Shown piece by piece: positions 21,878 to 33,600 of a DNA stretch of 64,000 nucleotides. Positions within the stretch are counted from its first letter, which is position 1; each line of letters opens with the position of its first letter. This stretch comes from Edaphochlamys debaryana (taxonomy: Eukaryota > Chlorophyta > Chlorophyceae > Chlamydomonadales), in the NCBI GenBank assembly GCA_016858145.1, contig JAEHOE010000042.1:744001-808000 (forward strand), in the 5' to 3' direction. A model generated the notes under the pieces. That model was not told where the DNA came from and searched no databases. It worked only from the letters and a program-made list of their open reading frames with translations. The translations under genes and the position numbers were made by a program.

Positions 21878-24636
21878 AGGAATGCGGTTGGGGTAGGGGG
21901 GAGAATGATGACATCGGGCATAGTAAGCAAACTGCGACCAGCTGTTGCACATCACGCCACCAGCAGTGGTGTACTTGTGGTTTGTGGGACGTAGGTACTG
22001 TGTGGTGGAATGGGGACTTGGAGCACCAACCAAGCCACCAATCATTCGTCGAGACGCTTGTGAATGGATTTCATGTGGCCGCTCAGACTGGGACTGGCGT
22101 CACTCTGAATGCGCGATGTATAAAAGGGTGGACATGCTGTACCTGACACGGCTGCATATAAGTTGTGATATCCTCTTGGACATACATCAACGCCGCACCG
22201 TGGCGCGTGTGGGTTATCGTGATCTTTTCTAACCTCGGGCGCGGCCGACCTGGCATCAAGCGCCTTCACGGGCGGGCTGTGGGATATGGGCCACGGATAG
22301 GGCACAGGGCACCTTGTAACAGGACGTGGGCTTGGCCGTCACCCGAGCCGAAAGAGGAGAGGGTCCGCTTGCCAAGCTAGCAACGAAGATGACTGGGCCT
22401 CGGAGGCCGCTGAGTCCACTGCAAAGTTCCATCACTCCTGCACGTGAGAAGGAGATGTGTGCGTTTCACTACACACCGCACCCTGCGGGGCTGCCGCAAC
22501 CGCCCAGCCTCAGAGTCCCGACAGGCGGCGTGGTTCCTTGCCAGACCAGGCTTCCCTCCTGCGTCATGCCTCTCCTTATTGGCTGCTGGCCTTGGATACT
22601 AGGCAGTGGCAGTGCAGAAGCTGGTAGGCCACCAGTGCCGGGACTGGCGTGCTTCCTTGCCAAAGACTGGGTTGTCGAAATGGTTTGAATGGCAGGTGCA
22701 CCTAGTGAACCCAGCGCCGCCCTAACCCCGCCACACCAGGTTACACTCTCGCACACCCTGCCCACACTCTCCCCTCCAGACCATCCTGGAAGTCCGCTGG
22801 CGTTGACGAGGAGGCGAGGGGGCGCAGAAGGAAAGGGAACAGGATTGGGGACGGGTATTGTCCGTCCCATGCTTTCAACATCAAGCGGCGAGGGGACGCT
22901 CAGGTCCAGCCTCCAGGCCCCCAGTCACCTACTCACCTTGCGGTCGTGGCAAAGCATGAAGGAGTGGCGAGCCACACTGAGGCAGCAGGGAAGTGACGGG
23001 ACAGTAGGCGAGTGGGGTACCGTACTAGCACTGGCAGCTTGCTCCTTTCCTCGTGTTGCAGCAGCGGCTACGTTCACACACGCCCCCATGGGTGAGTGGC
23101 CCTGCCCCACCCACTCCTTTCTCTTCCAGGCCGTCGGCAGGGCAAGGGCAAGGCGCAGGCGCGCAGCACGGCGCTCACAGCAGCCACAGGTCCCGAGGCT
23201 TGGCTGGTAACAGGCTCGCTCATGATCGGCGCTGACTGATGAGCTTCAATGATGATGGGCTCGGTTACTTATATACACACCTGCCCTTGCGTGCACAGAC
23301 CCCCCTGCTGGTCCTGGCTGAGGCACTGAGAGCGCCATCCAGAGCGGCGGCGGCCGGTACTAAGGAGGCCGAGTCTTGGCAAGCCAGTATTTGGCGAAGA
23401 GGCCATGCTCAGCAGCAGCCCCCGTCGTTCTAACTACGCTGCACGGCCCCCTTGTCCAGAACCCCCTTGAGTGGCTGGCTGACTGCCGTTAGGGCAGCTG
23501 CCGTAGGAGCTGGCAGGGACACTGGGACGGGGCCGGGGTGCCCGAGTTCCGCTTTAAAGAATCAGTGCTCTCCCTCTTATTACGTACGGTGCGACTACTC
23601 TACAAGCGCCTCCCTTATTCGGAGGCGGTCAGCATCCTCCCCTGCCTGGAGTGATGCCACGCCGGGCCGCAGGCAACGCGGCCCCGGCCTCAATATACAG
23701 CCAACACACAGACCAGCCCACCACACGCGCGCGCGCCAAGCATGCGCCTCTGCAGCTGCAGTGACTGCGATTGCCGCCAACTTGCTCACCCCAACGAAAG
23801 GTGTTCACGCAAGCGCCCCCGCCCGTGGCAGGTCACCGCCCACGGCACACGTAAGTGACGCCCCTTCCCGATCCCGCCCAGACCCCAAGAACCAACGCCT
23901 GCAGCCGTTTCGCCCCTGTGACGACCGCCCTTTGCTCCCACAAGGCCCCAGTCTGCGACCAAACGTACCTTTGCCCTCCGCAAATAACGCGGCGACGAAG
24001 GACCAACACCAGCGGGACACGCGTGCCCGCGAAAGGGGGGCATTGCCAACCCGCCCACAAGCAAGCAAGTCAACATCGCCTTGAACACGGCACCCAATGT
24101 TGGGTGCTTTCGACATCATCTCTCCGGAAGAACGCCCGGCGAAATTGCCGCCTGCGCCTGCGGTCTACCAACAAACACAGACCCCTTGCACCACATATCA
24201 CTGCCATCGGTGAGACCGATGACCTCCAGCATATTCAACAAACCCCACTTCAAACACAAACCGAGCGAGCGAAACCCCACTCCCGAGTCCCTTTCCCCCC
24301 CGTCCCGACACGGACTGTCCCGTAACCAAATCCCGACGGACTATGTTCACCACGCCCTTGGTGGTCCGTCCGCAGAAGCTGACGCCAGCCCTCCAGCTCC
24401 GTCCTTCCAACCTTCTCCATCAAGCCGCCAGCGCTGGCGCAGCCATACACGCCAGTCTGCGCCGGCCTAAGAATTTCACAGTCTCCATCCTCCGAAACGC
24501 CGCCTGGTCCGACGCTCTCCCCCTCCATCCGCGCCGCTCCGCCTGCTCCGCCTCAGCTCTGCGCCTCCTCCGCGCCCGTCCTCCTCCACTCCCTCAGCTG
24601 CTCCGCCCACCGCTCCCTGCGTACTCAGCAGCCCGC
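21878..24636. other. Convergent intergenic region with long 3' UTRs
   Basis: The region holds the 3' UTR of the disordered-protein gene and that of GOGAT. It also has isolated promoter-like motifs: TATAAAAG at 22119-22126 (+) and a TATATAAG-like element near 23266-23276 (-) about 45 bp upstream of a minus-strand ATG at 23223. A strong minus-strand donor follows CACGACCGCAAG near 22936. A small minus-strand gene at about 22750-23275 is possible, but I could not build a consistent frame. Confidence 0.4.
22315..22319 (+). terminator. TGTAA polyadenylation signal
   Basis: TGTAA in the sense of the disordered-protein gene, about 440 bp beyond its stop codon. Confidence 0.45.
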
Positions 24637-27600
24637 TTAGACGGCCACCGGCGGCCGGTGCGGCGAGGCGTCGCGGCTGCCCGAGCCCAGCTGGGGGTAG
24701 GTCATGGGCTTGCCGCTCACGTCGAAGAGGCCGCCCTTGACGTCGCTGGGCTTGGCCACCAGGCCGTTGCCCTTGGTCAGGTACCTGTAAACACAAACGA
24801 GAGCCACCAGCACGGTTTAGCGCCCTTTCCGTCACACCCCAGAGGCCCGTTTCTGTCGCGCATGACAGCCCTCTCGCCGCCAAGTTCATCCGGGCCCACA
24901 TCTCGAGCCCTGGCCCTGCACACCCCGCCCCTTCCCGGCCTCACGTGTCCACCGCGGCGGCGGCATCGCGGCCCTCGCGGATGGCCCACACCACCAGGGA
25001 CTGCCCGCGGCGGCAGTCGCCGGCCGCAAACACGCCCGGAATGCTGGTGGCGAAGTCGCCGAAGGTGGCCTGCGCGGCGTGCAATGCAGCGGAGCGAAGA
25101 TCAGAGTCAATTTCACCTCCTGCCTTGCCCTGCACGCGCAACCCTCCTTCCAAGCCTTCAAAGCATCCCAGCTGCAGCCCAAGCCCACCCAACCTGGAAG
25201 TTGCTGCGCGGGTCGGTCTTGACGTCGAGCGCCTGCGCCAGCTTCTCCTCGGGCCCCACGAAGCCCATGGCCAGGAGCACCAGGTCTGCCTCCAGAACGT
25301 GCGCGGTGCCGGGCACCTCCACGGGCCGGAACTGGCCGCTGGCGGCGTCCTTCTCCATCCTGGGTGGCGGGGAGGGGAAGGGTAGGAGGGAGGGATGTAG
25401 GGTTAGGCGAGGCGGCGGGTTGGATCGGTGGGGTGCGGCTGCTGCGTGCAGTCCTGTACGGAGCTGTTGTAACCCCAGAAGAAGCCGGCCGGCGGCCCCC
25501 GGCGCTCACTTGACCGTCACGATCTCGATGCCCTTGAGGTTGCCCTTGCCGTCGTCAATGAAGCGCTTGGTCATGACGTTGTACGTGCGCGGGTCGGCGC
25601 CGTACTTCTTCTCCGCCTCAGCGTGGCCGTAGTCCACCCTGTGTACGGCGCAAAGGCGGGGTTCCAGAAGGCAAGTCAAGCACCGCACAGTGTGTCCAAC
25701 GCGACCTCTACAACCCGCCTTTGCAAAGGCACGACAGCTGCATCAACATGATGCTACCGCAACCGCCGGCCCAAGATATCACAGCACTTCTAAACATGCG
25801 ACCGCCCACCTGAAGATGCGGGGCCACTGCGGCCAGGGGTTGTTCTTGGCGCGGGTGGCGGGCGGCTTGTCCAGCAGCTCCAGGTTCACGATGCTGGTGG
25901 CGCCGTGGCGCAGGGCCGTGGCGATGCAGTCCGTGCCCGTGTCGCCGCCGCCAATCACAATCACCTTCTTGCCCTGGGCGCTGATGTACCTGGGAGGGGA
26001 GCGATACACGATATCAGCAACATGGCCTCAACATGCCTTCACTCGGTACTGAACTTGAACTGGGGCACAAGGCCCTCCGCCAGACCCAGCACACGTAACC
26101 CGCACATGACATAAGCACTCACTGGCCGTTCTCCAGGTTGCTGTCCAGCAGCGAGCGCGTGTTGGCGGTGAGGAAGTCCATGGCGAAGTGCACGCCCGGC
26201 AGCTCGCGGCCCGGCACGGGCAGGTCGCGGGGCTTGGTGGCGCCCGCGGCCAGCACCACGGCGTCGTGCTGGGTCACCAGGTCCTGAATGGGGGCGGTAG
26301 GAAGGCGAAGAGGAGTCAGGATCCTGACGGGATTGACAATACCACCACCATATGCCCCCCCTGGCGCCCTCCCCCCTGACCTCTCGTGCCCTGCCCCTGC
26401 CCCGCCCCACCTTGGCGGGCACGTTCTGGCCCACGTTGGCGTTGAGCACGAACTTGACGCCCTCCGCCGCCATCAGGTCCACGCGGCGCTGCACCACGTC
26501 CACCTTGCCGGCCTGTGTGGGGGAAGGGAGCAGACAGACGGTAGCATCACACGCCCACACGGAGAGGAGGGGCAGGGCAGCGCGGGATACCGCAGGGAAG
26601 CCGTTGGCTACCTGCATGCCTACACCGAGCACCATCGCGCCGGCTTCCCCTCTCCTCCATCCCCTCACCTTCATGTTGGGCACGCCGTACATCATCAGGC
26701 CGCCCGCGCGGTCGGCCCGCTCGTACACCGTCACCTCGTGGCCCATCTTGTTCAGCTGGTCGGCGGCCGCCATGCCGGCGGGGCCCGAGCCCACCACCGC
26801 CACCTTCTTGCCCGTGCGCAGCATGGGCGGGCGGGGCACCATCCAGCCCTCCTCGAAGGCCCTGCGATGCGGGGCGGAGGCAAAGGCGCACACACGCTGT
26901 CAGCAGGGCCTTCTGCACACTCCAACCCCACCCCGCCGCGGTGCACACCACCTTGCAGCGTTTGCCTTTCAGCTGCTGCTGCGGCAGGAGGAAGTCTATC
27001 CATAGGATCTTATAAATCACGCCCAGACCCAACCAAAAGCCGCTCCCCGTCCTCACTTGTCGATGATGGTGGCCTCGATGCTCTTGATCGACACCGCCGG
27101 CTCAATGATGCCCAGCGTGCAGCTGCCCTCGCAGGGCGCGGGGCACACGCGGCCCGTGAACTCGGGGAAGTTGTTGGTCTCCAGCAGCCGGTCCAGGGCC
27201 TGAGGACACGAAAGTGGGGCCGAATCGGAATGCATGAGTTGCCGGTTCAAAGCAGACCAGGCGGCCGCAGGCAGTCAGCCTGGATACCCCAGAGAACAGA
27301 CCAGGCCCTCCGGGTGAGGTGGGCAAGACTCTTGACAGGAGATACTCTGCGCATGCATCGCCCGTGCCCGCGCCAGCACGCACCTCGCGCCAGCGGCCCT
27401 TGTGCACCAGGTCGTTGAACTCGGGGATCTTGTTGCCCAGCGGGCAGCCCGTCGACGCCGTGTGGCAGAAGGGCGTGCCGCACTCCATGCAGCGAGCGGC
27501 CTGCGTGTGCAGCAGCTCGGCGTGCGCGCCGGTGCCCTGGTGGTCGTGCACCTGCGGGGGTGGGTGGGTGGGCAAGAGCACGTTGGTTGACGGGGCGGCG

Positions 27601-30600
27601 GGCCAAGGGAGACAGCGGGTTGAGAACAGTGGGATAAATGCGAGGACAGGGAGCTGTGTGCTGTGCATCCTGGTATCCTTAATGCAGGGAGTCCTAGGTA
27701 TCCGTACGTTCTACGCACCTCGTCCCAGTCCTTCATGCGCTCGCCGACGTCGCGGTACGGCAGCGGCTTGCGGTCGTAGCTGATGAAGCCCTTGTTCTTG
27801 TCGGCGACGGGGCCAGCGGGCGCGGCGCCGGCGGTGGCGGGCGCCTTGGGCTTGACGATGGTGGGGCGGTTGGCCTCCCAGGTGGGCGCAATGCCCTTGA
27901 CGGGCAGGCCCTCGCGCGCCAGCTTCTGCGGGAGGCGAAAGAGGAGCGGGAGGGGTAAGGTGCTGTCCGCCAGAAGAGCAGCACAGGGACAACACTGTAT
28001 GATAGCCAATACGGAGGCGGCGGCTCGTATGGCTGTGGGTTAAAGATGCTGGTCTGCCATACGAGCAGGTCCCTGTCAGCGGTAGGAATGTGCAGTGCTG
28101 CGGTGGCGACAAGATGTGGCCCTGAGACTGTCACGCCGACTGTGCCGTGTCCGCACCTGCATGCGGCGCTTGTCCTGCTGCGGGTCGGCGGTGGGGATGA
28201 CGTTGAGCGTGAGCGCCTGCGGGGCCTTGCCCGACTTGACGGCGGCGGCCGCCATCTTCTTCAGCTCCTCGAACGCGTCCTTGGGCGCCAGGCCCTGCAG
28301 GTCAAACCACGGCAAGCGCACACCCAAGTTAGCAAGCAATTGACAGGACTGACTTGTCGCGGTTAACCCTTCAGCCGGTCCGCTTGGGCTTCGTGAACGC
28401 CTGCCTGGCACGCCGCCGCCAAACCCCCACGCCCATGCACTCACGCTGGAGTCGGCCGACGACAGGAGCGCCGCCTCGGCGGCCTCGGCCTTGGCCAGGG
28501 CCTCAGCCTCGCCCAGGGCACGGCGGTACTCGGCCGGGTAGACCTTCTTGAAGTGCACGCGCGAGCGGTCCCAGGACAGCAGGATGCGGCGCGCGACGTC
28601 CGAGCCCGTGTACTTGAGGTGGCGCTGGATCAGCGACTTGAGCGACCGCACGTCCTCGGGCGTCTCCACGGGCAGCAGGTCGTTGGCAACGTCCACGTTG
28701 CACAGCGACTTGAACTTATCGTTCGGGTCGTACACGTACGCGATGCCGCCCGACATGCCGGCGCCGAAGTTCTTACCGGTCGGGCCCAGCACGACCGTGA
28801 CGCCGCCCGTCATGTACTCGCAGGCGTGGTCACCGACGCCCTCCACGACAGCGCGCGCGCCCGAGTTGCGCACGCAGAAGCGCTCGGCGGCAATGCCGCG
28901 GATGAAGCACTCGCCGCGCACGGCGCCGTACAGCGCGACGTTGCCCACGATCACGTTGTCCTCGGCGCGGAAGGTCGAGTTGTGGGGCGGGTAGACCGCC
29001 ACCACGCCGCCCGACAGGCCCTTGGCCACGTAGTCGTTGGAGTCGCCCTGGGGAGGGGAGGGGGCAGGGGAGAAGGGGGCACCGGGTTGGGACAGGACGA
29101 GCGTGGGGTTGTGAAGGAGCAAGATTTCCATCTTTCCAAGGGGTGTTCACAGGGACCTGCCGCCGCCGCTCCCAGCCCCCACACCCCAACCCAACCGCCG
29201 CGCTTCGCCCCGCCCACCTCCAGCTCCAGCGTGATGCCGCGGCACAGCCAGGCGCCCAGCGACTGGCCCGCGTGGCCCGTGAGCTTCACGTGGATCGTGT
29301 CGTCCGGCAGCCCGGCGTCGCCGAAGCGCTTGGTCACCTCGTGGCTCAGCGTGGTGCCCACGGCGCTGCGGGGCGGACGGATTACGGTGAGTTTGAGCTT
29401 CGACCCTGCACCCTGCACAGTTGCAGCCTGCATCCGTAGCCCGCCAGCCGAAACCGTTAACCTCCAACCACCAAACGCAAACTGCAAACCGCGCTCACCG
29501 GTGCGTGTTCTGCACCTCCATCTCGATGTACACGGGCTCGTAGTTCTCGTTGGGGCCGTCGGGCAGCGCGGCCTTGCACAGCGGCACCAGGTGCACGTCC
29601 AGGCCCGCGTCCAGGCCGTGGTCCTGCTTCTGGATGCAGCGCTGCGAGGCGCCCGGGCGCAGGCTGGCGGCGGGCAGCAGCAGGCGGCCCAGGTCGATGC
29701 CGGCCAGCTTGGGGCCGCCCTCGGCCACGGCCTGGCGGTCCATCTGGGTCGGGCAAGAACGGGGGGAGGAAGGGAGGTGGTTGGGTTGGCATGCCGATCA
29801 GCTGCAATCTCGGCCGGACCTCTGCAGCCAAACCATCCCCTGTTTCATGCCCTTCTCCGCGTGCCTCTGTCCAGCCCCGTCCCCGTGCACCTCACAGGGC
29901 CCCGTTTCGAGACACACATCACCCCTTTCACCCCCTTCCCCGCCTCTCCTCTGCCAGCCTCTCCCCTCCTGACCGCTCTCACCTCCATGAGGTCGGCGCG
30001 GCCCACCAGCTCGTCCATGCTGCGCATCCCCAGCGAGGCCAGCACCTCGCGCACGTCCTCCGCCACCATGAAGAAGAAGTTGATCACGTGCTCCGGCTCG
30101 CCAGCGAACTTGGCGCGCAGCTCGGGGTCCTGTAGCGAGTGTCGTTGGGGTTTAGGACAGCTTTGTGAAGTGGAGGATCTTGGTTCGGCTAGCCTGGGAG
30201 CAACTCGACCAAGAGGAGGCGAGAGCTTCCGCGCTTGCCCAGCGCACGCACCTGGGTGGCGATGCCCACGGGGCAGGTGTTGGTATGGCACTTGCGCATC
30301 ATGATGCAGCCCAGCGTGATGAGCGGCGCGGTGGAGAAGCCAAACTCCTCGGCGCCCAGGGCGCAGGCAATGGCCACGTCGCGGCCAGAGCGCATCTGGC
30401 CGTCAACCTGCGGGGATTGCAACACACGAAACGGCTTAGCACTAAGCAGTCACACACTTTTACTTTCGCCTGTTCTCTCCCGACCCCCTGCCTCACTCTC
30501 CGCTTGCCAGCCTCCTCCCTCGTCTCGATCTCTCCCACCCCTTCCCCCAGCCCGCCGCTCCCAAACCATGCCCACCAAAGCCCACCTGCAGCACGGTGCG

Positions 30601-33600
30601 GCCGCGCAGGTCGTTGGCCACCAGCGTCTGGTGTGCCTCCGCCAGGCCCAGCTCCCAGGGCAGGCCCGCGTGCTTGATGGACGACCACTTGGCGGCGCCA
30701 GTGCCGCCGTCGTGGCCCGAGATGAGCACGTGGTCGGCGTGGCCCTTGACCACGCCGCTGGCCACCACGCCCACGCCGTTCTCAGACACCAGCTTCACGC
30801 TGTGGGCCGTAGGCGCGGTGGAAGCAGCGTAAGTAAAACGTTCAAGTTCAAGTTATCCGAGACTCCTCAGCTCCTGGTCCTCCACAAGAATCCAACACCC
30901 GCAAAGCCACAAGCTTCCGGCCCCACCTGACGCGCGCCGCGGGGTTGGAGCTCTTGAGGTCGTAGATGAGCTGCGCCAGGTCCTCGATCGAGTAAATGTC
31001 GTGGTGGGGCGGGGGGGAGATGAGGCCCACGCCCGCCGTGGAGCCGCGGGTGACGGCGATGTCGCCCTTAACCTTGTCGCCGGGCAGCTCGCCGCCCTCG
31101 CCGGGCTTGGCGCCCTGTGGGTAGAGCAAGCACAAGTGGGACGCAAGGTCAGCGTCATAATCAGCAGTGTACAGCGGGCTCCATTCCTTGCAACTGGGAT
31201 CAGGCAGAGAAGGCAGCATGAGATCCGCCGTACGCACCTGCGCGATCTTGATCTGCAGCTCGTCGGCGTTGGTCAGGTAGTAGGCGGTGACGCCGAAGCG
31301 GCCCGACGCGATCTGCTTGATGGCGGAGCGGAAGGGGTTCTTGGTGCCGTCCGGCAGGGGCTCCAAGCGGCGCGGGTTCTCGCCGCCCTCGCCGCTGTTG
31401 CTCTTGGCGCCCAGCGTGTTCATGGCCAGCGCCAGGGTGGTGTGCGTCTCCAGCGAGATCGAGCCGTACGACATGGCACCGGTGACGAAGCGCTTGACAA
31501 TGTTCTTGGCCGGCTCCACCTGAAAGGGGGAGGCGGAGGGGAGTGGAGTGGGGAGTCGAGAGGGGGTTAAAGCAAGGTCCAGCGGTGAGGGGAGGGGTAT
31601 CAGAACAGGGTAACAGATGCCGAGCACACACGCGAGGGGTTTCCAACGCAAGCTGAGCAGTAGAGGGAAAGGCCTCAACAACCCCGGGCTGGGAGACGGG
31701 CCCTACCTCGTCGAGGGGGATGGGCTTGGCGTTCTCCGTCTTGAACTTGAGCAGGCCGCGCAGGTGGCAGGCGCGCGACAGCTTGGTGTTGAGCGCCGCG
31801 TACTGCTTGTACAGCTCACGGTCGTTGGAGGCGGTGGCGGCCTGTGCGCGGAAGGAAGTGTTCAGGGTCAACAGTTGAACTCGCGTCCTCTGCGAATCCA
31901 CTAACTTGATTGCGCAAACCGCATCCCCAGTCGCCCCTGCGCCCGCTCCCCCTCCCGCTCTCCCCTGCCCCCCCCCCCGCCACGCACCTGCAGCTTGGCG
32001 ATGGCCTCGGGGTCGTTCATGTGGCGCTCGGCGTCGGGCGAGTTGCGCCAGTGGTAGTCGCCGGCGTTGGGCAGCATCTTGGCGTCGGCCGAGCCCGCGG
32101 GCAGGCGCTCCAGGCCGTAGGCGCTGGCGTGCATCGACAGCACGTCGTGCCCCACCTGCGCCCAGCCGCTGCCGCCGATGCGCGTGGGCGTGCCGCGGAA
32201 GCACACGTCCACCACCTCGGGCGCCAGGCCCAGCGCCTCGAAGATCTGCGCGCCCTTGTACGACGCCAGCGTCGAGATGCCCATCTTGGCCATGGTCTGC
32301 GGGTGGGGAGGGGGTGGGCATGGGGTCAGAGATCGGTCAAGATTGAGGGGATTAGGGTCTGGGGGCGCTGCGATGGTAGGCCGGTCAGTGACCGGCTGCA
32401 GCAGGCAAGCAGGTAGAGGACCAAGACCACACGCAGCAGAGCGCAGCCCACCTTGAGGATGCCCACGCCCACGCCCTTGACGAACTTGGACTTGAGCTCC
32501 GACAGCGGCACGGTGGCGGGCAGCTTGCCGTCGCGCTGCATGGCCGCCAGCGACTCGAAGGCCAGGTAGGGGCACACGCCGTCGGCGCCGTAGCCCACCA
32601 GCAGGCAGAACTGGTGCACCTGCGGGGTGACAGGGAGCGGCACGGGTGCGGGGGCCGGGGTCGGTTGGGGACAGCGCGAAAACTCTTTCTGCCTACCTCA
32701 TCACTCCGTCACCTATTTCTCCCTCGTTCCCCCAAGAAAGCCACCCCGTGCCGCATCCCGCCGCAACGCCCGTAGCCCCAGCTCCGGCACCGTGCCCTCC
32801 CTCCCCTCCCAACCGCCCTCCCCCTCCAACCGCACCCTCCCCCTTCACCCCGCACCCACCTCGCGCGGCTCGCCGCTGTCCACCAGCAGGCCCACCGACG
32901 AGCGCAGCTTGAGCTGCACCAGGTGGTGGTGCACGGCGCCAGCCGCCAGCAGCGACGGCACGGGGCAGCGGTCGGGGCCGTAGGCGCGGTCGCTGAGGCA
33001 CACCAGCGCGTACGAGCCGCTCTTGACGGCGGCCTCGGCCTCGGCGCACAGGCGCGTGATGGCGGCGCGCATGCCCTCGGCGCCCTCCGCCACGGGGAAG
33101 GTCGAGTCCAGCACCTTGGTGCGCCAGCCGCCGGGGCGGTCCATGTTCTGTAGTGCCGAGAGAGGTTGAGAGCGGGGAATTGCGGCAAGCGCCGGTCCAC
33201 CGGGCTTCTATTCAGCCACCAACCCAGGTGGCTCAGGGGAAGGCCCAGACAGTATAGCCAGGAGCAACACCCGACGACTGCCATTGCAGCGCTCGAGATT
33301 GGCCCCCAGGACAGACTCACGCCCAACCACTTCTCCCGCAATCTCGCTACCGCGACCGCCCCGCCCCCCCCCCCCCCCACCTTGAGGGCCTCCATCTCCT
33401 CCACGTCCAGGACGGGCTGCGGCAGCTCCAGGCGCGCGCAGTGCCCGGGGCCGGGATCAGCCGTCAGATCGGACTCGGGGCCGATGAAGCAGCGCAGCGA
33501 CGTCACCACGGCCTCGCGGAAGGGGTCGATGGCGGGGTTGGTCACCTGCGGGGTTCAGCGGGGTCGGCGGAGGGCTTCATTCGGGCTTGAGTTGGGGTTA

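Noticed and set aside
22389..22688. 99-codon plus-strand frame downstream of a TATA-like box
   Set aside because: It lacks recognisable sequence or neighbouring exons. The TATA-like motif alone lies in the 3' UTR of the preceding gene and is weak evidence.
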